From contig OY726571.1 in assembly GCA_963383645.1 (NCBI GenBank), positions 24,938,116 to 25,002,115 of the forward strand: a stretch of 64,000 bases of DNA. The letters run 5' to 3'. Below the pieces are notes generated by a model that searched no databases, was not told the origin of the DNA, and saw only the letters and a program-made list of their open reading frames with translations. Shown one piece after another: positions 1 to 11,175 of the stretch (position 1 is the stretch's first letter; each line of letters begins with the position of its first letter). Origin of the DNA: Muscardinus avellanarius (taxonomy: Eukaryota > Chordata > Mammalia > Rodentia > Gliridae). A program made the position numbers and the translations under genes.

Positions 1-144
1 GAAACACCATGTTACTATGTTTCTGTGATCTATAAGTCCATATATCTAACAGAATAAGAAAGGCCTCACGAAGAACATAGATTTTGCAAACAGTAGATAA
101 AAATTGTTAACTAAGAATGAAAAAAAAGTAAGGTCTGTGAGTGC

Positions 145-338
145 TTTTTTTTTTTTTTTTTTTTTTTTGGTGGTACTGGAAGCCCTTCTAACTCCGGGCT
201 ACACACATATATATATATATACTTTTTGTTTGGAAACAGGGTCTCTGAAGCCAGCCCAGCTGGCTTCGAACCTGTGCGATCCTCCTGTCTCCGCTTCCCC
301 AGCGCGGGGATTACAAGCCTGCACCACCACACCTGATG
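145..338 (-). mobile_element. Type B dimeric SINE (7SL/B1-like + ID-like)
   Basis: Read on the minus strand it starts with the 7SL-like head and ends in the ID-like half and an A-tail, seen here as a T-run at 145-168. The 9-bp direct repeat tgtgagtgc flanks it at 136-144 and 339-347, so the insertion is complete. A short TA repeat (about 209-222) replaces the linker between the monomers. The left monomer carries a perfect pol III B box (GGTTCGAAGCC). Apparent small open frames on both strands are SINE shadows. Confidence 0.92.
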
Positions 339-347
339 TGTGAGTGC

Positions 348-784
348 ATTTTTAGAAGAGAATTCTGCAACTGTAAAGAAGTACTAGTATTGATTATTAT
401 TATACATCTATTATTTGTAAGTAACCAGAAGAAAGTAAACCTATGTCTTTTGTATTCCAAGACTATTTAATTAGGCACATTTTTTTTTATATTTTAGTAT
501 ATAACTAATGACATTATAAAAGGACATTTTAAATTAAGAGTTCTATTTAAATGCTGGAATTTGTGTTGACTCATCTGTTACTTTTTATAATGGAAACTAT
601 AACTAAATGATTATTCTTGTGGCAATTGGGTCATTTTCAGTAATACACTCAGATCTGCTATTGGTTTAAGAAAATAAAATAAGTAAATAAATGCCTAGCA
701 TACACCTTAAGACAAATGCAAAAAGCTACATATGACAATGTGAATTACTCTAAATAAATTACGTACACTATGTTACTTCATAGA
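348..784. other. Unique AT-rich sequence
   Basis: No repeat family, splice-like exon or coding frame is recognisable. Composition is typical intergenic or intronic DNA. Confidence 0.6.
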
Positions 785-797
785 AAAACTGAGGTAA

Positions 798-964
798 GCC
801 AGGTGTGGTGGCGCACGCTTGTAATCCCAGCATTCGGGAGGCTGAGACCTGAGGATAGAGGTTCATGGACAGCCTCAGCTACTCAGTGAGGCCCTTTGCA
901 ACTTAGTGAGACCCTGTTTCAAAATAAAGAATAAAAAATAGGGCAGAGGGTGTAGCTCAGAGGT
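798..964 (+). mobile_element. Type A dimeric SINE lacking its 3' end
   Basis: Sequence runs from the 7SL-like head through the linker (AATAAAGAATAAAAAATAGGG) and stops inside the ID-like A box, after AGCTCAGAGGT. There is no B box, no 3' terminus and no A-tail. The 13-bp repeat aaaactgaggtaa abuts both ends (785-797 and 965-977). The missing 3' part was therefore probably absent at insertion rather than deleted later. Confidence 0.9.
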
Positions 965-1119
965 AAAACTGAGGTAAATAATTTTTGGTATTTAGTAATT
1001 TGTCTGTGGATTGACATTCATATGTTGTGAATGGTAACAATGGCTCATAGGGAAATTTAAGAAATGTTCTAGACCTTTGCTCACAGCTGGGCATCTGGGA
1101 CAATTTTCCCCCCACCCTG

Positions 1120-1330
1120 ACTCCTCTCCCTGTAGGACATGTGGCACTCTCTGGAGACACTCTTTTGTTACACCTATTTGGGGGACATGCTAGTGGCATC
1201 TAGTGGGTAGAGGTTGGTAACTTCTGGTGACCATCCTACACGTATCCTAGGTAAGACAACCCACCCACCAAAGAACTCGCTGGTCAACACATCCGTAGTG
1301 CTTAGGCTAAGGAACCCTGTTTTGGGCCAG
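1120..1330 (+). mobile_element. MER5A-type hAT-Charlie DNA transposon relic
   Basis: It shows the MER5A signature of a GGACAT..GGCA start, then TGGAGACA, GCTAGTGGCATCTAGTGGGTAGAGG and a CATCCTACA-like segment. It is non-autonomous and old, with no coding capacity. A second copy lies near the right end of the window (63535-63712). Confidence 0.82.
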
Positions 1331-1460
1331 CCTGTTGGTCTCCAAAACCAGGGCCATGACAAGATTAGGGGCACACACCAGAACATAAATCAACTATGTG
1401 ACAAGGAATTCTGCTGACTCTTTTTTTTATCTTGGTGCTTTTTTATTTTCTTTTCTTTGA

Positions 1461-1617
1461 ACCCAGGGATATTCTTCCTCTGAGCTGCAAACCCCACCCT
1501 TATTATTTTTTGTTGGAAACAGAATCTGACTAGGTTTCTGAGACCAGGCTCAAACCTATGACGCTCCTGTCCCAGCTTTCCAAGGACTGGAATTACAGCA
1601 TGTGCCACAATACCTGG
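1461..1617 (-). mobile_element. Old, diverged type A SINE
   Basis: The order GAACCCAGGGA..CTGAGCTGCA..GGAAACAGAATCT..CCAGGCTCAAACC..CTGGAATTACAGCATGTGCCAC is the reverse complement of the dimeric SINE. Many substitutions mark it as older than its neighbours. Confidence 0.8.
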
Positions 1618-1639
1618 ATGAATGTGTGGATGTACACAC

Positions 1640-1702
1640 ACATAAAGATAGATCATAGATGATTAGATAGATGATAGATAGATAGTAGATAGATGATAGA
1701 TC
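1640..1702. repeat. Imperfect (GATA)n microsatellite
   Basis: Interrupted runs of GATA and TAGATGATA. It lies just past the head of the minus-strand SINE at 1461-1617. Confidence 0.9.
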
Positions 1703-2226
1703 AGTCAATCTAAATGAAAAAGTAGTGTATCAATACACATCTTAGCCAAGCTCATTTTCTCCTGGATGCCTGGTATTCAGAGCAGCATAGCTTCAGGCCA
1801 GAAGTTCCTCCAGGAGTACCAATAGCTCCTCTAGGAGTCTCTGCTCAGCCCCAGAACCCAGCACATGATTTTTCACTGGATAGAGCATTCCCTAGGCCCA
1901 TAACAAACTATTTTCCATTGTATCAAAAAAGTGCTTTTGAAATCCTTAACTTTTCTACACTGCATTCAGGAAAGCAAAGACTTCAAACAGACTTACTCAA
2001 TGAGAAATTACATATTGCCATCACTACTCTTCTTTCAAGTAATATTTTATTTGTATAATTTTTAAATGTCTGCAATGGTTATTACATTTTATAAACATAT
2101 ACATTTTAGTCAGTCTCAACTTTGGGAAGAGAACTTAAGAAAGATTATTTTCTTTTAAGTCACCCATGACTAGGTTACAAATTTCTTGAATAGAATTCAT
2201 GTTTTGAGTTTATTTTATTTTTCATA
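1703..2226. other. Unique sequence
   Basis: AT-rich with no open frame or repeat family that I recognise. It ends at the left target-site duplication (2227-2242) of the L1 insertion. Confidence 0.55.
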
Positions 2227-2242
2227 TACTATATGTTTTTTA

Positions 2243-2400
2243 ATTTTTTTTATTGGTATACTGTATTCATACATCATAATGTGATAAAAATTTGTGTAGA
2301 CATACATGCACACATTACCTAGTTAGCCCCTACCCAATCCCCACTCCATTCCCTCCCCATCCCTCCTTCCCATGCTTGGCTTAGTGGTTGACATCTAATA
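2243..2400 (-). mobile_element. 3' terminus of the ORF2-less L1
   Basis: Its reverse complement contains ACTAAGCCAAGCATGGGAAG followed by a purine-rich stretch, TGTGCATGTATGTCT and an A-rich tail. The same end occurs in the L1 3' ends at 33.2, 37.0, 50.7, 52.7 and 56.3 kb. Confidence 0.85.
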
Positions 2401-2599
2401 TTATAGCAATTTATCCAAAATTAACAATGATAATCTCACATAACAGATTCATTTGTCTGATATCAAACTTTTGATCACTTAGAGATAACATTTCAGTATT
2501 TCTTTTTGCTTTCTTTCTTACCAGAGGATTTTTTTTCTTTTTTTTTTTTTAAGGTAAAACTATCATACATTTTTTTTCAGAAAAAAATCTATCCTAACA
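2401..2599. other. Unassigned interior of the ORF2-less L1
   Basis: Contains two T-runs and a pyrimidine tract (2500-2550). I cannot match it to L1 ORF2 or to the 3' UTR of the other copies. Confidence 0.4.
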
Positions 2600-3310
2600 T
2601 GAAATGTGAACTTTAAATACCCAAAACAATATCGATAAGGAACAAAGCTAGAAGATGTACATTTTCTGATTTCAAACCTTATAGAGCTACAATAATCGAA
2701 ACATTGTAGTACTGCTATAAAGGCAGATACATAAACTAGTGGAGTAAAATAAAAAGCCTAGAAATAAATTCTTCTATATATGGTCAAGTTATTTTTTACA
2801 AAGTTTCCAAGAACATTTGGTGAAGGAAATAATAATCTTTTCACTAAATATTGTTAGAAAATAATAATTACATGAAAATGAATAAAATTGGACCCTTACC
2901 TAACACCATATACAAATATTAACTCAAAATAGATAAAAGATCTAAATGTGAATCTTAAGATTATAAACTTTTAGAAGAAAACCTGGGTCAAAACACTTCA
3001 CATCATTGAAATTGGCAGTGGTTTCTTGGATATGATTTCAAAGGCACAGGCAACAAAAGAATAAACAAACTTCCTAAAAAATAAAAAAAAATTTTACATC
3101 CAAAGACAATGTAAACAGAGTTAAAAGTTACTGATAGAATGGGATAAAATATTTCCAAATGCTATATCTGAAGGTATATTAATATTCCAAATAGAAATCC
3201 TAAAAATTAGCAACAATAAAAGCAAACAATACAACTTAGAAATACAATTTAGAAATAGATAAAAGACTGAAATAAATAATGAATCTCCAAAGATTTTTAA
3301 CCTATAAACA
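2600..3310 (+). pseudogene. Old L1M ORF2 fragment, inside the younger L1 and antisense to it
   Basis: The plus-strand translation still shows NKAR-x3-FSDFKPYRATIIET, matching the L1 ORF2 segment just downstream of the reverse transcriptase (usual form [14 protein letters not shown]). It then follows the ORF2 order through SLEINSSIYG and TPYTNINSK-like blocks. It has many stops and is far more decayed than the ORF1 beside it, so the two pieces differ in age. Confidence 0.75.
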
Positions 3311-3331
3311 CATGAATCTATTCTACTTTGC

Positions 3332-4250
3332 TTAGTTCTCTGCTGGATGCAAAACCTTGTTTCTCTGGTTCTTGTGTGTATTACCTATTTCTTCTTTGTA
3401 GTTAATCTCTTTGAGTATTTTCTCTAGCGCTGGTTTTGAAGACATAAATTCCTCCAGTTTCTGTTTGTCATAGAAGTTTCTTATTTCCCCATCTAATTTG
3501 ATAGATAATTTTGCTGGGTAGGAAATTTTTGGCTGGAAGTTGTTTTCTTTCAGAGTTTGGAATATGTTACTCCAAGCCCTTCTGGCTTTCATGACTTGGT
3601 TTGGGAAGTCTGGAGTGATTCTAATTGGTTTGCCTCTGAATGTCACTTGGCCTTTTGTTTCTGTTGTCTTTAAGATTCTCTGCTTGGCTTCCACATTGGT
3701 CATTTTAACAATTATGTGGTGTGGGGATCCTCTTCTCTGATCCTGTCTAAAGGGAGTTCTATAAGTTTCCTGGACCTGTGTATCGACTTCTTGCTCTATG
3801 TTTGAAAATTTTTCTGCTATTATTTCTTTGAAGATGTTATTAATCTCTTTGGTTTCACCTTCTTTTTCCTCCTCTATTCCAATTATTCTTAGCTTAGCTC
3901 TCTTAAAATGGGCCCACATTTCTTCAATGTCAGAACCCTGCTGTCTGATTTTTTTTTTCTAAGTTAGAAATTATGCGTTCGTTTTTGGAGTGATCATCTT
4001 CTAGGAGCGAGATTCTATTCTCCATGTGGTCTAATTGAGTATTTATACTTTGAATTGAGGCCTTTACCTCAATGATTTTTTCCTCTATTTCTTTTAGACT
4101 CTCTCTAAATTCTTTTCGAAAGTCCTGTATTATTTCTACAGTTATATTCCTGATTTGATCTTTTGGAGATCTCTGAATTTCTGTGTTATCAGGTTCTGAT
4201 AATATGGGGTTGTGGGCATTCATTGCTCTATTGTTGTTCCTCTTTCCCAT
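3332..4250 (-). pseudogene. L1 ORF1 (RNA-binding ORF1p) with one frameshift
   Basis: ORF1p is the trimeric RNA-binding chaperone of the L1 particle. The start is ATG at 4250 (MGKRNNN); the first 106 codons hold the coiled-coil region (KEIEEKIIEVKASIQSINTQ, then HMENRISLLEDD). A second frame from 3919 to 3332 supplies the RRM core (AKLRIIGIEE) and the C-terminal domain (RGKPIRITPDF, MKARRAWS, YPAKLSI, ALEKILKE). The 919-nt span is 306 codons plus one base. The lesion falls at or near a 10-T run at 3949-3958, so a single slippage event can explain the break. No other stop interrupts either frame. Confidence 0.9.
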
Positions 4251-5144
4251 GATTTCAGAATTTTGTGCCTTCCCTGGATCACTACGACTTTACTTAGGGT
4301 GTTTTGTATCTCGAGTCTGTTGTAATCTCAGCTGCCACTATTCCTTTACTGGGTTGTATCGCAAAGTCTCATACCCAGAAAGTTAATGAAGATTGTGCAA
4401 GACCATGGGGGTGCTAGGCTGTGTTTTCCCAAGGGAAGATGCGACTAGGGTGTGGTATTTCTGCCACTGCTACTCCTTCACTGGGTTGGACTACAAAATA
4501 TCCAACCCAAGGAGGTTATCAAAGCTATGCAAGTCCCTGGGAGTGCAGTACAGAGATTCCTCCTTTAGGGGCCACAATTACTCTCACGGTTATTGTGCGC
4601 GCAGATCTGGAGCTGTGGCTGGGCATGGTGAAATTGCTGTTGCTGCTGGCAATATGGCACCATTGCCATGCCCTCGGCCGTGAGGCTGGCGCTGCTGGCA
4701 ATATGGTGCCATTGCCACGCCCTCGGCTGTGAGGCTGGCGTATTTCTTTTCTGGTTTTGAGCTCTGTTCTGAGTTCCTGGAAGGCGTGATGAGCTTGGCC
4801 ACTGAGAGTTTAAGCGTTCTTTGTGCTGAAAGAACTGCTGAATTACACCCGAATGATCTGCAGCTGCTCACTTCAGCTCCTTGTTTACCTTTCCTTTCTT
4901 GATCCTGGTGCTGTGAGGGAAGATGGTGCCGGAGTGGCTCTGCTGCCGCATTGCAGGCTTTATTTCTGGTCTCTGGTTGTTCTTCTAGTCTTTTTTTTTC
5001 CCTGTCCTTTGTGTTCACATTTTTTATTTCTCTGCTGATGATGTTTTCTGGTTATGAAAAGTGCTGATTTTGTAGCAAAAGAGATCGAGTTTTAGCAGGA
5101 CTCATTAACGGTGCTTTTCTTGGTCACCATCTTCCCGGAAGTCC
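4251..5144 (-). promoter_or_regulatory. L1 5' UTR with internal promoter
   Basis: This is the GC-richer leader upstream of ORF1, with a complete 5' end at 5144. In the first 20 bases (minus strand) there is an ETS core (CCGGAAGT on plus, 5135-5142) followed by a YY1 core (CCATCTT on plus, 5127-5133). A YY1 site at the extreme 5' end is known from human L1 and directs initiation. The leader also has a 49-bp tandem repeat and a 142-codon sense-strand open frame (5018-4590) of unknown meaning. Confidence 0.75.
4642..4739 (-). repeat. Two 49-bp tandem units in the L1 5' UTR
   Basis: Copies 4642-4690 and 4691-4739 differ at only four positions. Each holds a GCCATATTG or ACCATATTG core (minus strand), which resembles a YY1 site. 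Tandem promoter units are a known feature of rodent L1 leaders, although the mouse units are about 200 bp. Confidence 0.85.
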
Positions 5145-5462
5145 TACTATATGTTTTTTATATATTAAAAGGTAGCTGGTAATTAAGTGCTATTATAACT
5201 GATTACAGAATCATGATTTTAAGTGGGCACTAAATATGAAATTTTGTCCCTTATTTCCATGAAGTATCATTTTAAAAAATTAAATTCTAAAGTCTCAGCA
5301 TAATTAATATTCTATCAGTATTAATCATCAACACCTGTTATGAGAAAACACTATCAATAAGTCACTAATCACTTTATCATTAAGTGATAAGAAATTCAGT
5401 GTTGTTTCATTTTCAATAGCTAAAAAAAAGTCTTAACCAAAACACTTTTAATTTTAAACATA

Positions 5463-5670
5463 ATTTTTTTTCAACTACTAGGGATGGAACCCAGAGGATT
5501 TCTACCTATGAGCTATACCCTCTGTTCTATATTTTATTCTTTTATTTTGAAACAGGGTCTCACTGAGTTTCAAAGGGCCTCACTAGGTAGCTGAAGCTGT
5601 CTGCGAACCACAATCCTCCTGTCTCAGCCTCCCAAATGCTGGGATTAGAAGTGTGTGCCACCACGCCTGG
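5463..5670 (-). mobile_element. Type A SINE
   Basis: Complete copy with T-run, ID half (GGATGGAACCCAGAGG) and 7SL half ending CACCACGCCTGG. The 11-bp duplication ttttaaacata lies at 5452-5462 and 5671-5681. Confidence 0.93.
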
Positions 5671-5681
5671 TTTTAAACATA

Positions 5682-8274
5682 GCTTTTAGATAGTCTAATA
5701 ACTCTAGCATCATATTTATACCAATAAAATATGGTAGAAAGAATTTGACATTTAAATGTTCTAGTTAATCATGGTTCTGTGAGGAAAGTGCTATATACTA
5801 CCCCTGATTAAAATTTGATTGTCCTTAAACTATACCAAGGCCATCTCCTGGAGCCTGGACATCAGGTGTTCAATGTACCAAAGCCAATCCACATGAGCAT
5901 TTCATATATTGGTCAAAATGGATACTAGAGAGTTGCTAAAAATCAATAAAGATGGCAGATGAGCACCAGTTGGTGGAATATGAGAGAAAATAAAAAGGAA
6001 TGCCTGGTTTAGAGTGTATATACACTTGAAAACCCAAATCAAATGAAATACAATATGCCAGACTGCTACTATAACAGTTATCACCACCACCGCAAAACAA
6101 ACATTAACATAAAGCAGACATTGGAAAGGCATAGAAGCAGCCTTGGAAAGTAAAGGAGTTCTAAGTATTCTATAGAACTAATGCTGTAAAGCCATTTACT
6201 AACTAAATAACATCCTGATGACTTAAAAATGTGCATTTTTGAAAAAGTCTTAATGAGCCCCCGCAAATATATCTAAAAACATAAAACCCCTAGGAGATTT
6301 TAAAAGACAATCATAGACGAGGCATATGTCTCTATGTGTGCTTGCATTGTGGATATAAATTTACTTTCTTTTCTTTGTTGTTGTTCTTCTTCCAATGATT
6401 GACTTATTGATTCATAATAAGAAATGAATATCATCAGTCAGTACAAAAACCTTTTATATTTTTACAACTATAGTGTCAAATGACAAATTCAAGCAACATT
6501 GCTAGAGTCTGATATTAAGAATATTTATATCCACTATAAACTAACAACGGGGTAGAATGACTTGTTTTAACATCTATTCAACTGTTGTTTGGAAAGGATG
6601 AATATATATAACTGATTGGCAGCTAAATGATTTCAGCTCTCCCATGCAGATACTTAAAGAGATCTTACTTCCCCAATATGATGGTTCATGACTTATAAAA
6701 ATGAGATTTAAGTTGTAATTGTTTTTCGTTAAATACATTATTTGCTATATACTAATATACTATAATTACAATATGAAATAAATATACACAATAAAGTCTT
6801 AGCCTTTAAAACACTCATCTATAAATATGGAAAAGCAATCACATACCAAAGGATTTCTCATATATTATTTCTGGAATGAACCTGCCAGGCAGAGGTGAGC
6901 AATTCACAATAGAGCATCAGAACCTGAGCCTGTAGGATTTGGAGTCAGATGGTCATCTTGAGGAGAGTCACCTTTCAGTAGAATCAGCTGCTGCAGATTC
7001 AAAGTTTCAGAGTAAAAAAATATTATTTAAAAGGCAAATTTTGCGTCTTTTAATCAAAGCAATTAAAGCAATCATGTTTGCTAAGTCTTTCAAAATTAGC
7101 AACTCAGTGAAACACACTCCAATTTGTATTAAGTTTAAATTATAACATCATAATGGGCAAATGGCTAGCAGTCTCTCCTCTGAAAGGCATCAAAAGAAGT
7201 TATACTGTGGGATAATTTTTGTGTAATTGCTTAATAATATATACACTTAAACGATAGTTGAACACAGTTTAAAAGAGAAACTAGTAACCAAATTGGCCCT
7301 TTAAATTGCTAAGTTTAAAAAGAATCAGGCCTGTCTGCATGCTGACATCTCAGAACTAAGCATACATATTCCAAATGCAAGCATAGTAGCAAAACATTTT
7401 AAATCAAAAACCTCTGAGTTGCAAACCTTTCCCCATCACTTACTTAGCTCGATGACCTAGAGCCAATTACAATAGTCCTTCAAGCCTTGGTATGCTTGAA
7501 ATGGAGAAAAGACTACCTTCAAAACTTTAAAGTGGAGACCAGCCAAAGCAAGGTACATACTGCATGTAGCCTCCTGAGCACATATTAAAAAATATTAAGT
7601 CAGCTGCTTTCTTTCCTCCTTTCCTATTGCTGCTCCCAATACACTGTTATGAAAAAACTGTCACAACCTTCAAATACAGGTGGAAATTAGAATAACATCC
7701 TTGACTCAAGAGGAGTGATGTAACTTAATGAGAACAGTATGCCAAACCCATAGATACAAGACAGTTTACATAATCTAATATTATAAAATGCAGAATTTTT
7801 CAATGAGTTTTTTTCTAGAACACCATAATAATAATAAAAGTGAAAAATTCTAAATCAATATAAACAAAATAAAAATAGCTGACCACATTAATATTTTATC
7901 AAATTGATTGAGGGTATACATAGTCAGGTAGAATCTGAATGAACTTATTCAATATTTTTTTTCACTAGTAAAGGAAAAGTATTTTACTTCTCACTATTAG
8001 CTGGTACCAATTATCATCTTAACTCCACTTATCTCTCTTATCTGAAGAAGTCATTTCTTTGGATGTTTTTAATAATCCTTTTTTGTTGTTGTTGTTTTGG
8101 GTAGGAGGAGCAAGAATTAGCCTTTTAAGATGTCGATTTGGCATAAAAGTGATTTCATAGAGGTAGAAAGTGGAATAATGATCACTAAGAAATGAGAAAG
8201 GCAGGGAGGAGAAAAGACAGAGAGAGCTTGGATAACAAGTACCAAAATACACTCACATTGAGGCATAGACTCTG
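5682..8274. other. Long unique AT-rich stretch
   Basis: About 2.6 kb with no recognisable gene. Short frames at 5902-6132, 6081-6266, 6939-7145 and 8019-8252 have no domain, are not supported by codon structure and are taken as chance. A weak MIR relic lies at 7415-7510. Confidence 0.6.
7415..7510 (+). mobile_element. MIR relic (weak)
   Basis: The order CACTTACTTAGCT..GATGACCTAGAGCCAATTAC..CCTTCAAGCC follows the MIR core (CACTTACTAGCTGTGTGACCTTGGGCAAGTTAC). Heavily diverged. Confidence 0.55.
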
Positions 8275-8500
8275 GCATTCTACAGCAAGGTGACTACAAT
8301 ATACAACAAACTATTATGTAAAGAACTGGAAGAGAGAAATTGGGATCTTCCAAACACAAAGAAATGATAAATACTTAAAGAGATTGAAATTATAACTACC
8401 CTGATTTGGCCATTACACCATGGATACAGGTGTGAAATTATCACACTGTTCTCCATAAGTATGTACAATTATTATGTGCCAATTAAAACTGAAAACTTGG
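8275..8500 (+). mobile_element. Old L1M 3' UTR fragment
   Basis: AGGTGACTACAATATACAA, GTGAAATTATCACACTGT and TATGTGCCAATTAAAACTGAAAA follow the 3' terminal block shared by old mammalian L1M elements. No coding remnant. Confidence 0.65.
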
Positions 8501-9024
8501 TGCTATGCTTTTTGTCTAACAAAATTAAAATTGCCTTGTATCTTAGGCTTTAAATGTTGCATGTCACTGTAGAAATGGCAGAAAGAAATATCAAATACTT
8601 CTTTCTGTCTTTTCAAGCACTATGAAAATGCCTTCAGTAATATAAGTGAATAAATAGCCTGATAAGATGGTTTCCAAAATGAATGGATACTTCTAAGATG
8701 CTTCGTGAACCTAAAATTCTATGTCAAAAATGTCACTTATTTTGTCAATAATAATTACAAATGTTACAAAAGATTTTGCCCTAGATAATCATAGAGTTTA
8801 TTTCTAGTAGATCTTTTCTTAATATCCATTCCACAGTGATAACCTTTGTAAACCACATACTTGGAAGAAAAGTCAAAATTAAAGAAAAGGTGGGAAAGTT
8901 CAAAGCAACACGAGTATTTTCAAACCTTTGAAGCAGATTTTCTGCATGAAAACCAAGAAAGAAGTAACTTTCTAACACACTTAGAGTTTCTACAGAAAAA
9001 CAGAAACCTTAGTAGAGCGATCAA
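8501..9024. other. Unique sequence
   Basis: No repeat or gene recognised. Two overlapping short frames on opposite strands (8781-8978 and 8861-9061) are chance frames. Confidence 0.5.
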
Positions 9025-11175
9025 GTTTTTTTTTAAACAATTTTTTATTGAACATAAATAGTATACATTTAAACTATATTTAGTGCCCTCTCACCCCCGC
9101 CACCATTTTCCCTTCCCCCCTCCCACCAATGGTTGTCCAGGTTAACCATGTCTTATTCATAATTTTACACATTTTCAGATGTAGACCCTCATTAATCAAG
9201 ATCAGCCTTCCTCCTCTCCTATCTTTCCATTCAAACTTTGCTGATATTCCCCCTCCATTACCTGGAGTCCCACTGGTATCCTTTGTGTTTCCTAGTTTGG
9301 ACATATTAGAGAAAACATATGTACCTTCTCCTTCTATGCTTGGCTGATCTCACTTAACATAATGTTCTCTAGGGCTTTCCATCTTCTTGCAAATGATATA
9401 ATTTTGTTCTTCTTTATGGCTGAATAGAATTCCATTGTGTGTATTTCCCACAGTTTTGCTATCCATTCATCTGTTGATGGTGGTCTGGGTTGGTTCCATA
9501 TTTTGACTATTACAAATTGTGCTGCTATGAACATAGGTATGCATATGTTGCTGTATTTCTCTGAATTCAACCCCTTTGGAAAGATACCCAGGAGTGGTAT
9601 AGCTGGATCATATGGTGGATCTATTCCCACCTTTCTTAGGAATCTCCACACAGATCTCCATAGTGGTTGAACTAGTTTGCATTCCCACCAACAGTGTAAA
9701 AGAGTTCCTCTTTCCCCACATCCTCGCCAGCATTTGATGTTGTTTGATTTCTTTATGCTTGCCACTCTGACTGGGGTTAGATGGAATCTCAGTGTAGTTT
9801 TGATTTGCATCTCCCTGATGGCCAGTGATGAAGAACATCTTTTCATGTATCTATTGGCCCTTTGTATCTCTTCTTTTGTGAAGTGTCTATTTAGTTCATA
9901 TGCCCATTTCTTGATTGGGTTGTTTGTTTTGCTAGTGTAGAGTCTTTTGAGCTCTTTGTATATTCTAGATATTAGCCCCCTATCAGAATGGTGGCTGATA
10001 AAGATCCTTTCCCATTCTGTAGGCTTCCTCTTGAGGTTATTGATAGTTTCCTTTGATGAGAAGAAACTTTTTAGTTTTATGTTATCCCACTTGTTTATTC
10101 TTGCTTTAATTTCCTGAGCTTTGGGGGTTTTGCTGAGAAAGTTACTGCCTGTGCCAATATGTTGTAGTGTTGAACTATGCTCTCCTCTACTAACTTCACA
10201 GTCTCAGGTCTAATTTCTAAGTCTTTGATCCATCTTGAGTTGATTCCTGTGTTTGGTGAGATATGGGGGTTTAGATTCATCTTTTTACAAATGGTTAGCC
10301 AGTTCTCCCAGCACCACTTGTTGAAAAGGCTGTCTTTTCTCCAGCATATGTGTTTGGCCCCTTTGTCAAAGATTAATTGACTAAAGATGTGTGGGGTTTT
10401 TTCTGTATCTTCTATTCTAATCCACTGGTCAGTATATCTGTTATTGTGCTAGTACTATGCTGTTTTTACTACTATTGCTCTATAGTATAGTTTGAAGTCT
10501 GGGATTGTAATACCTCCTGCATGTTTCTTATTGTTGAGAATTGCTTTGGCTATTCTAGGTCTTTTCTTTCTCCATATGAAGTTCATGATTGATTTTTCTA
10601 GGTCTCTGAAGAATGTCACTGGTATTTTAATGGGAATTGCATTGAACCTATAGATCAGTTTTGGCAGAATGGCCATTTTGATGATATTTATTCTGCCTAT
10701 CCATGAGCACAGGACATCTTTCCATCTTCCAAGGTCTTCTTCAATTTCTTTATTTAATGTTTTATAGTTTTTGTTGTGGAGATCTTTTACATCTTGGGTT
10801 AGGTTTATTCCTAGGTATTTTATTGGTTTTGAGGTTATAGTGAATGGAATTGTTTTCTTTGTTTCTTTCATTGTGGATTCATTGTTGGCATAAAGAAAAG
10901 CCACTGATTTCTTTAGGTTGATTTTGTAACCTGTGACTTTGCTGAATTTGTCAATCAGCTCCAGAAGCCTTTTGGTTGAGTTCTTTGGGTCTTCCAGATA
11001 AAGGATCGTGTCATCTGCGAATAAGGATAATTTTAATTCATCTCTTCCTATGTGAATTCCTTTGATTTCCTTCTCTTGTCTGATTGCTGCAGCAAGAGTC
11101 TCAAGGACTATATTGAAAAGGAGTGGTGATAGTGGGCATCCTTGTCTTGTTCCTGACTGTAGCAGAAATTCTTGC
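9025..11175 (-). mobile_element. 5'-truncated L1 (ORF2 C-terminal half and 3' UTR)
   Basis: On the minus strand it starts abruptly inside ORF2 at about 11175 and runs through the rest of ORF2 to the 3' UTR (about 9333-9035) and an A-tail at 9026-9034. Its 3' UTR matches the short copy at 45644-45890 and differs from the lineage seen at 33, 37 and 56 kb. I could not find a clear target-site duplication. Confidence 0.93.

Larger units (their letters stand above)
2243..5144 (-). mobile_element. L1 insertion with complete 5' end and ORF1 but no ORF2
   Basis: The perfect 16-bp repeat tactatatgtttttta flanks it (2227-2242 and 5145-5160). On the minus strand the element starts GGACTTCCGGGAAGATGG, continues with an 890-bp 5' UTR and ORF1, and ends in the 3' terminus of a local L1 lineage (about 2400 down to 2243) with an A-rich tail. 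A complete L1 would be 6-7 kb; this one is 2.9 kb. The position where ORF2 should be (about 2600-3310) instead holds an older L1 ORF2 piece in the opposite orientation. This resembles the ORF2-less layout of HAL1 elements but could also be a chimera made during reverse transcription. Confidence 0.8.

Noticed and set aside
104..343. Overlapping small frames on both strands
   Set aside because: Both lie within the first type B SINE and its T-run.
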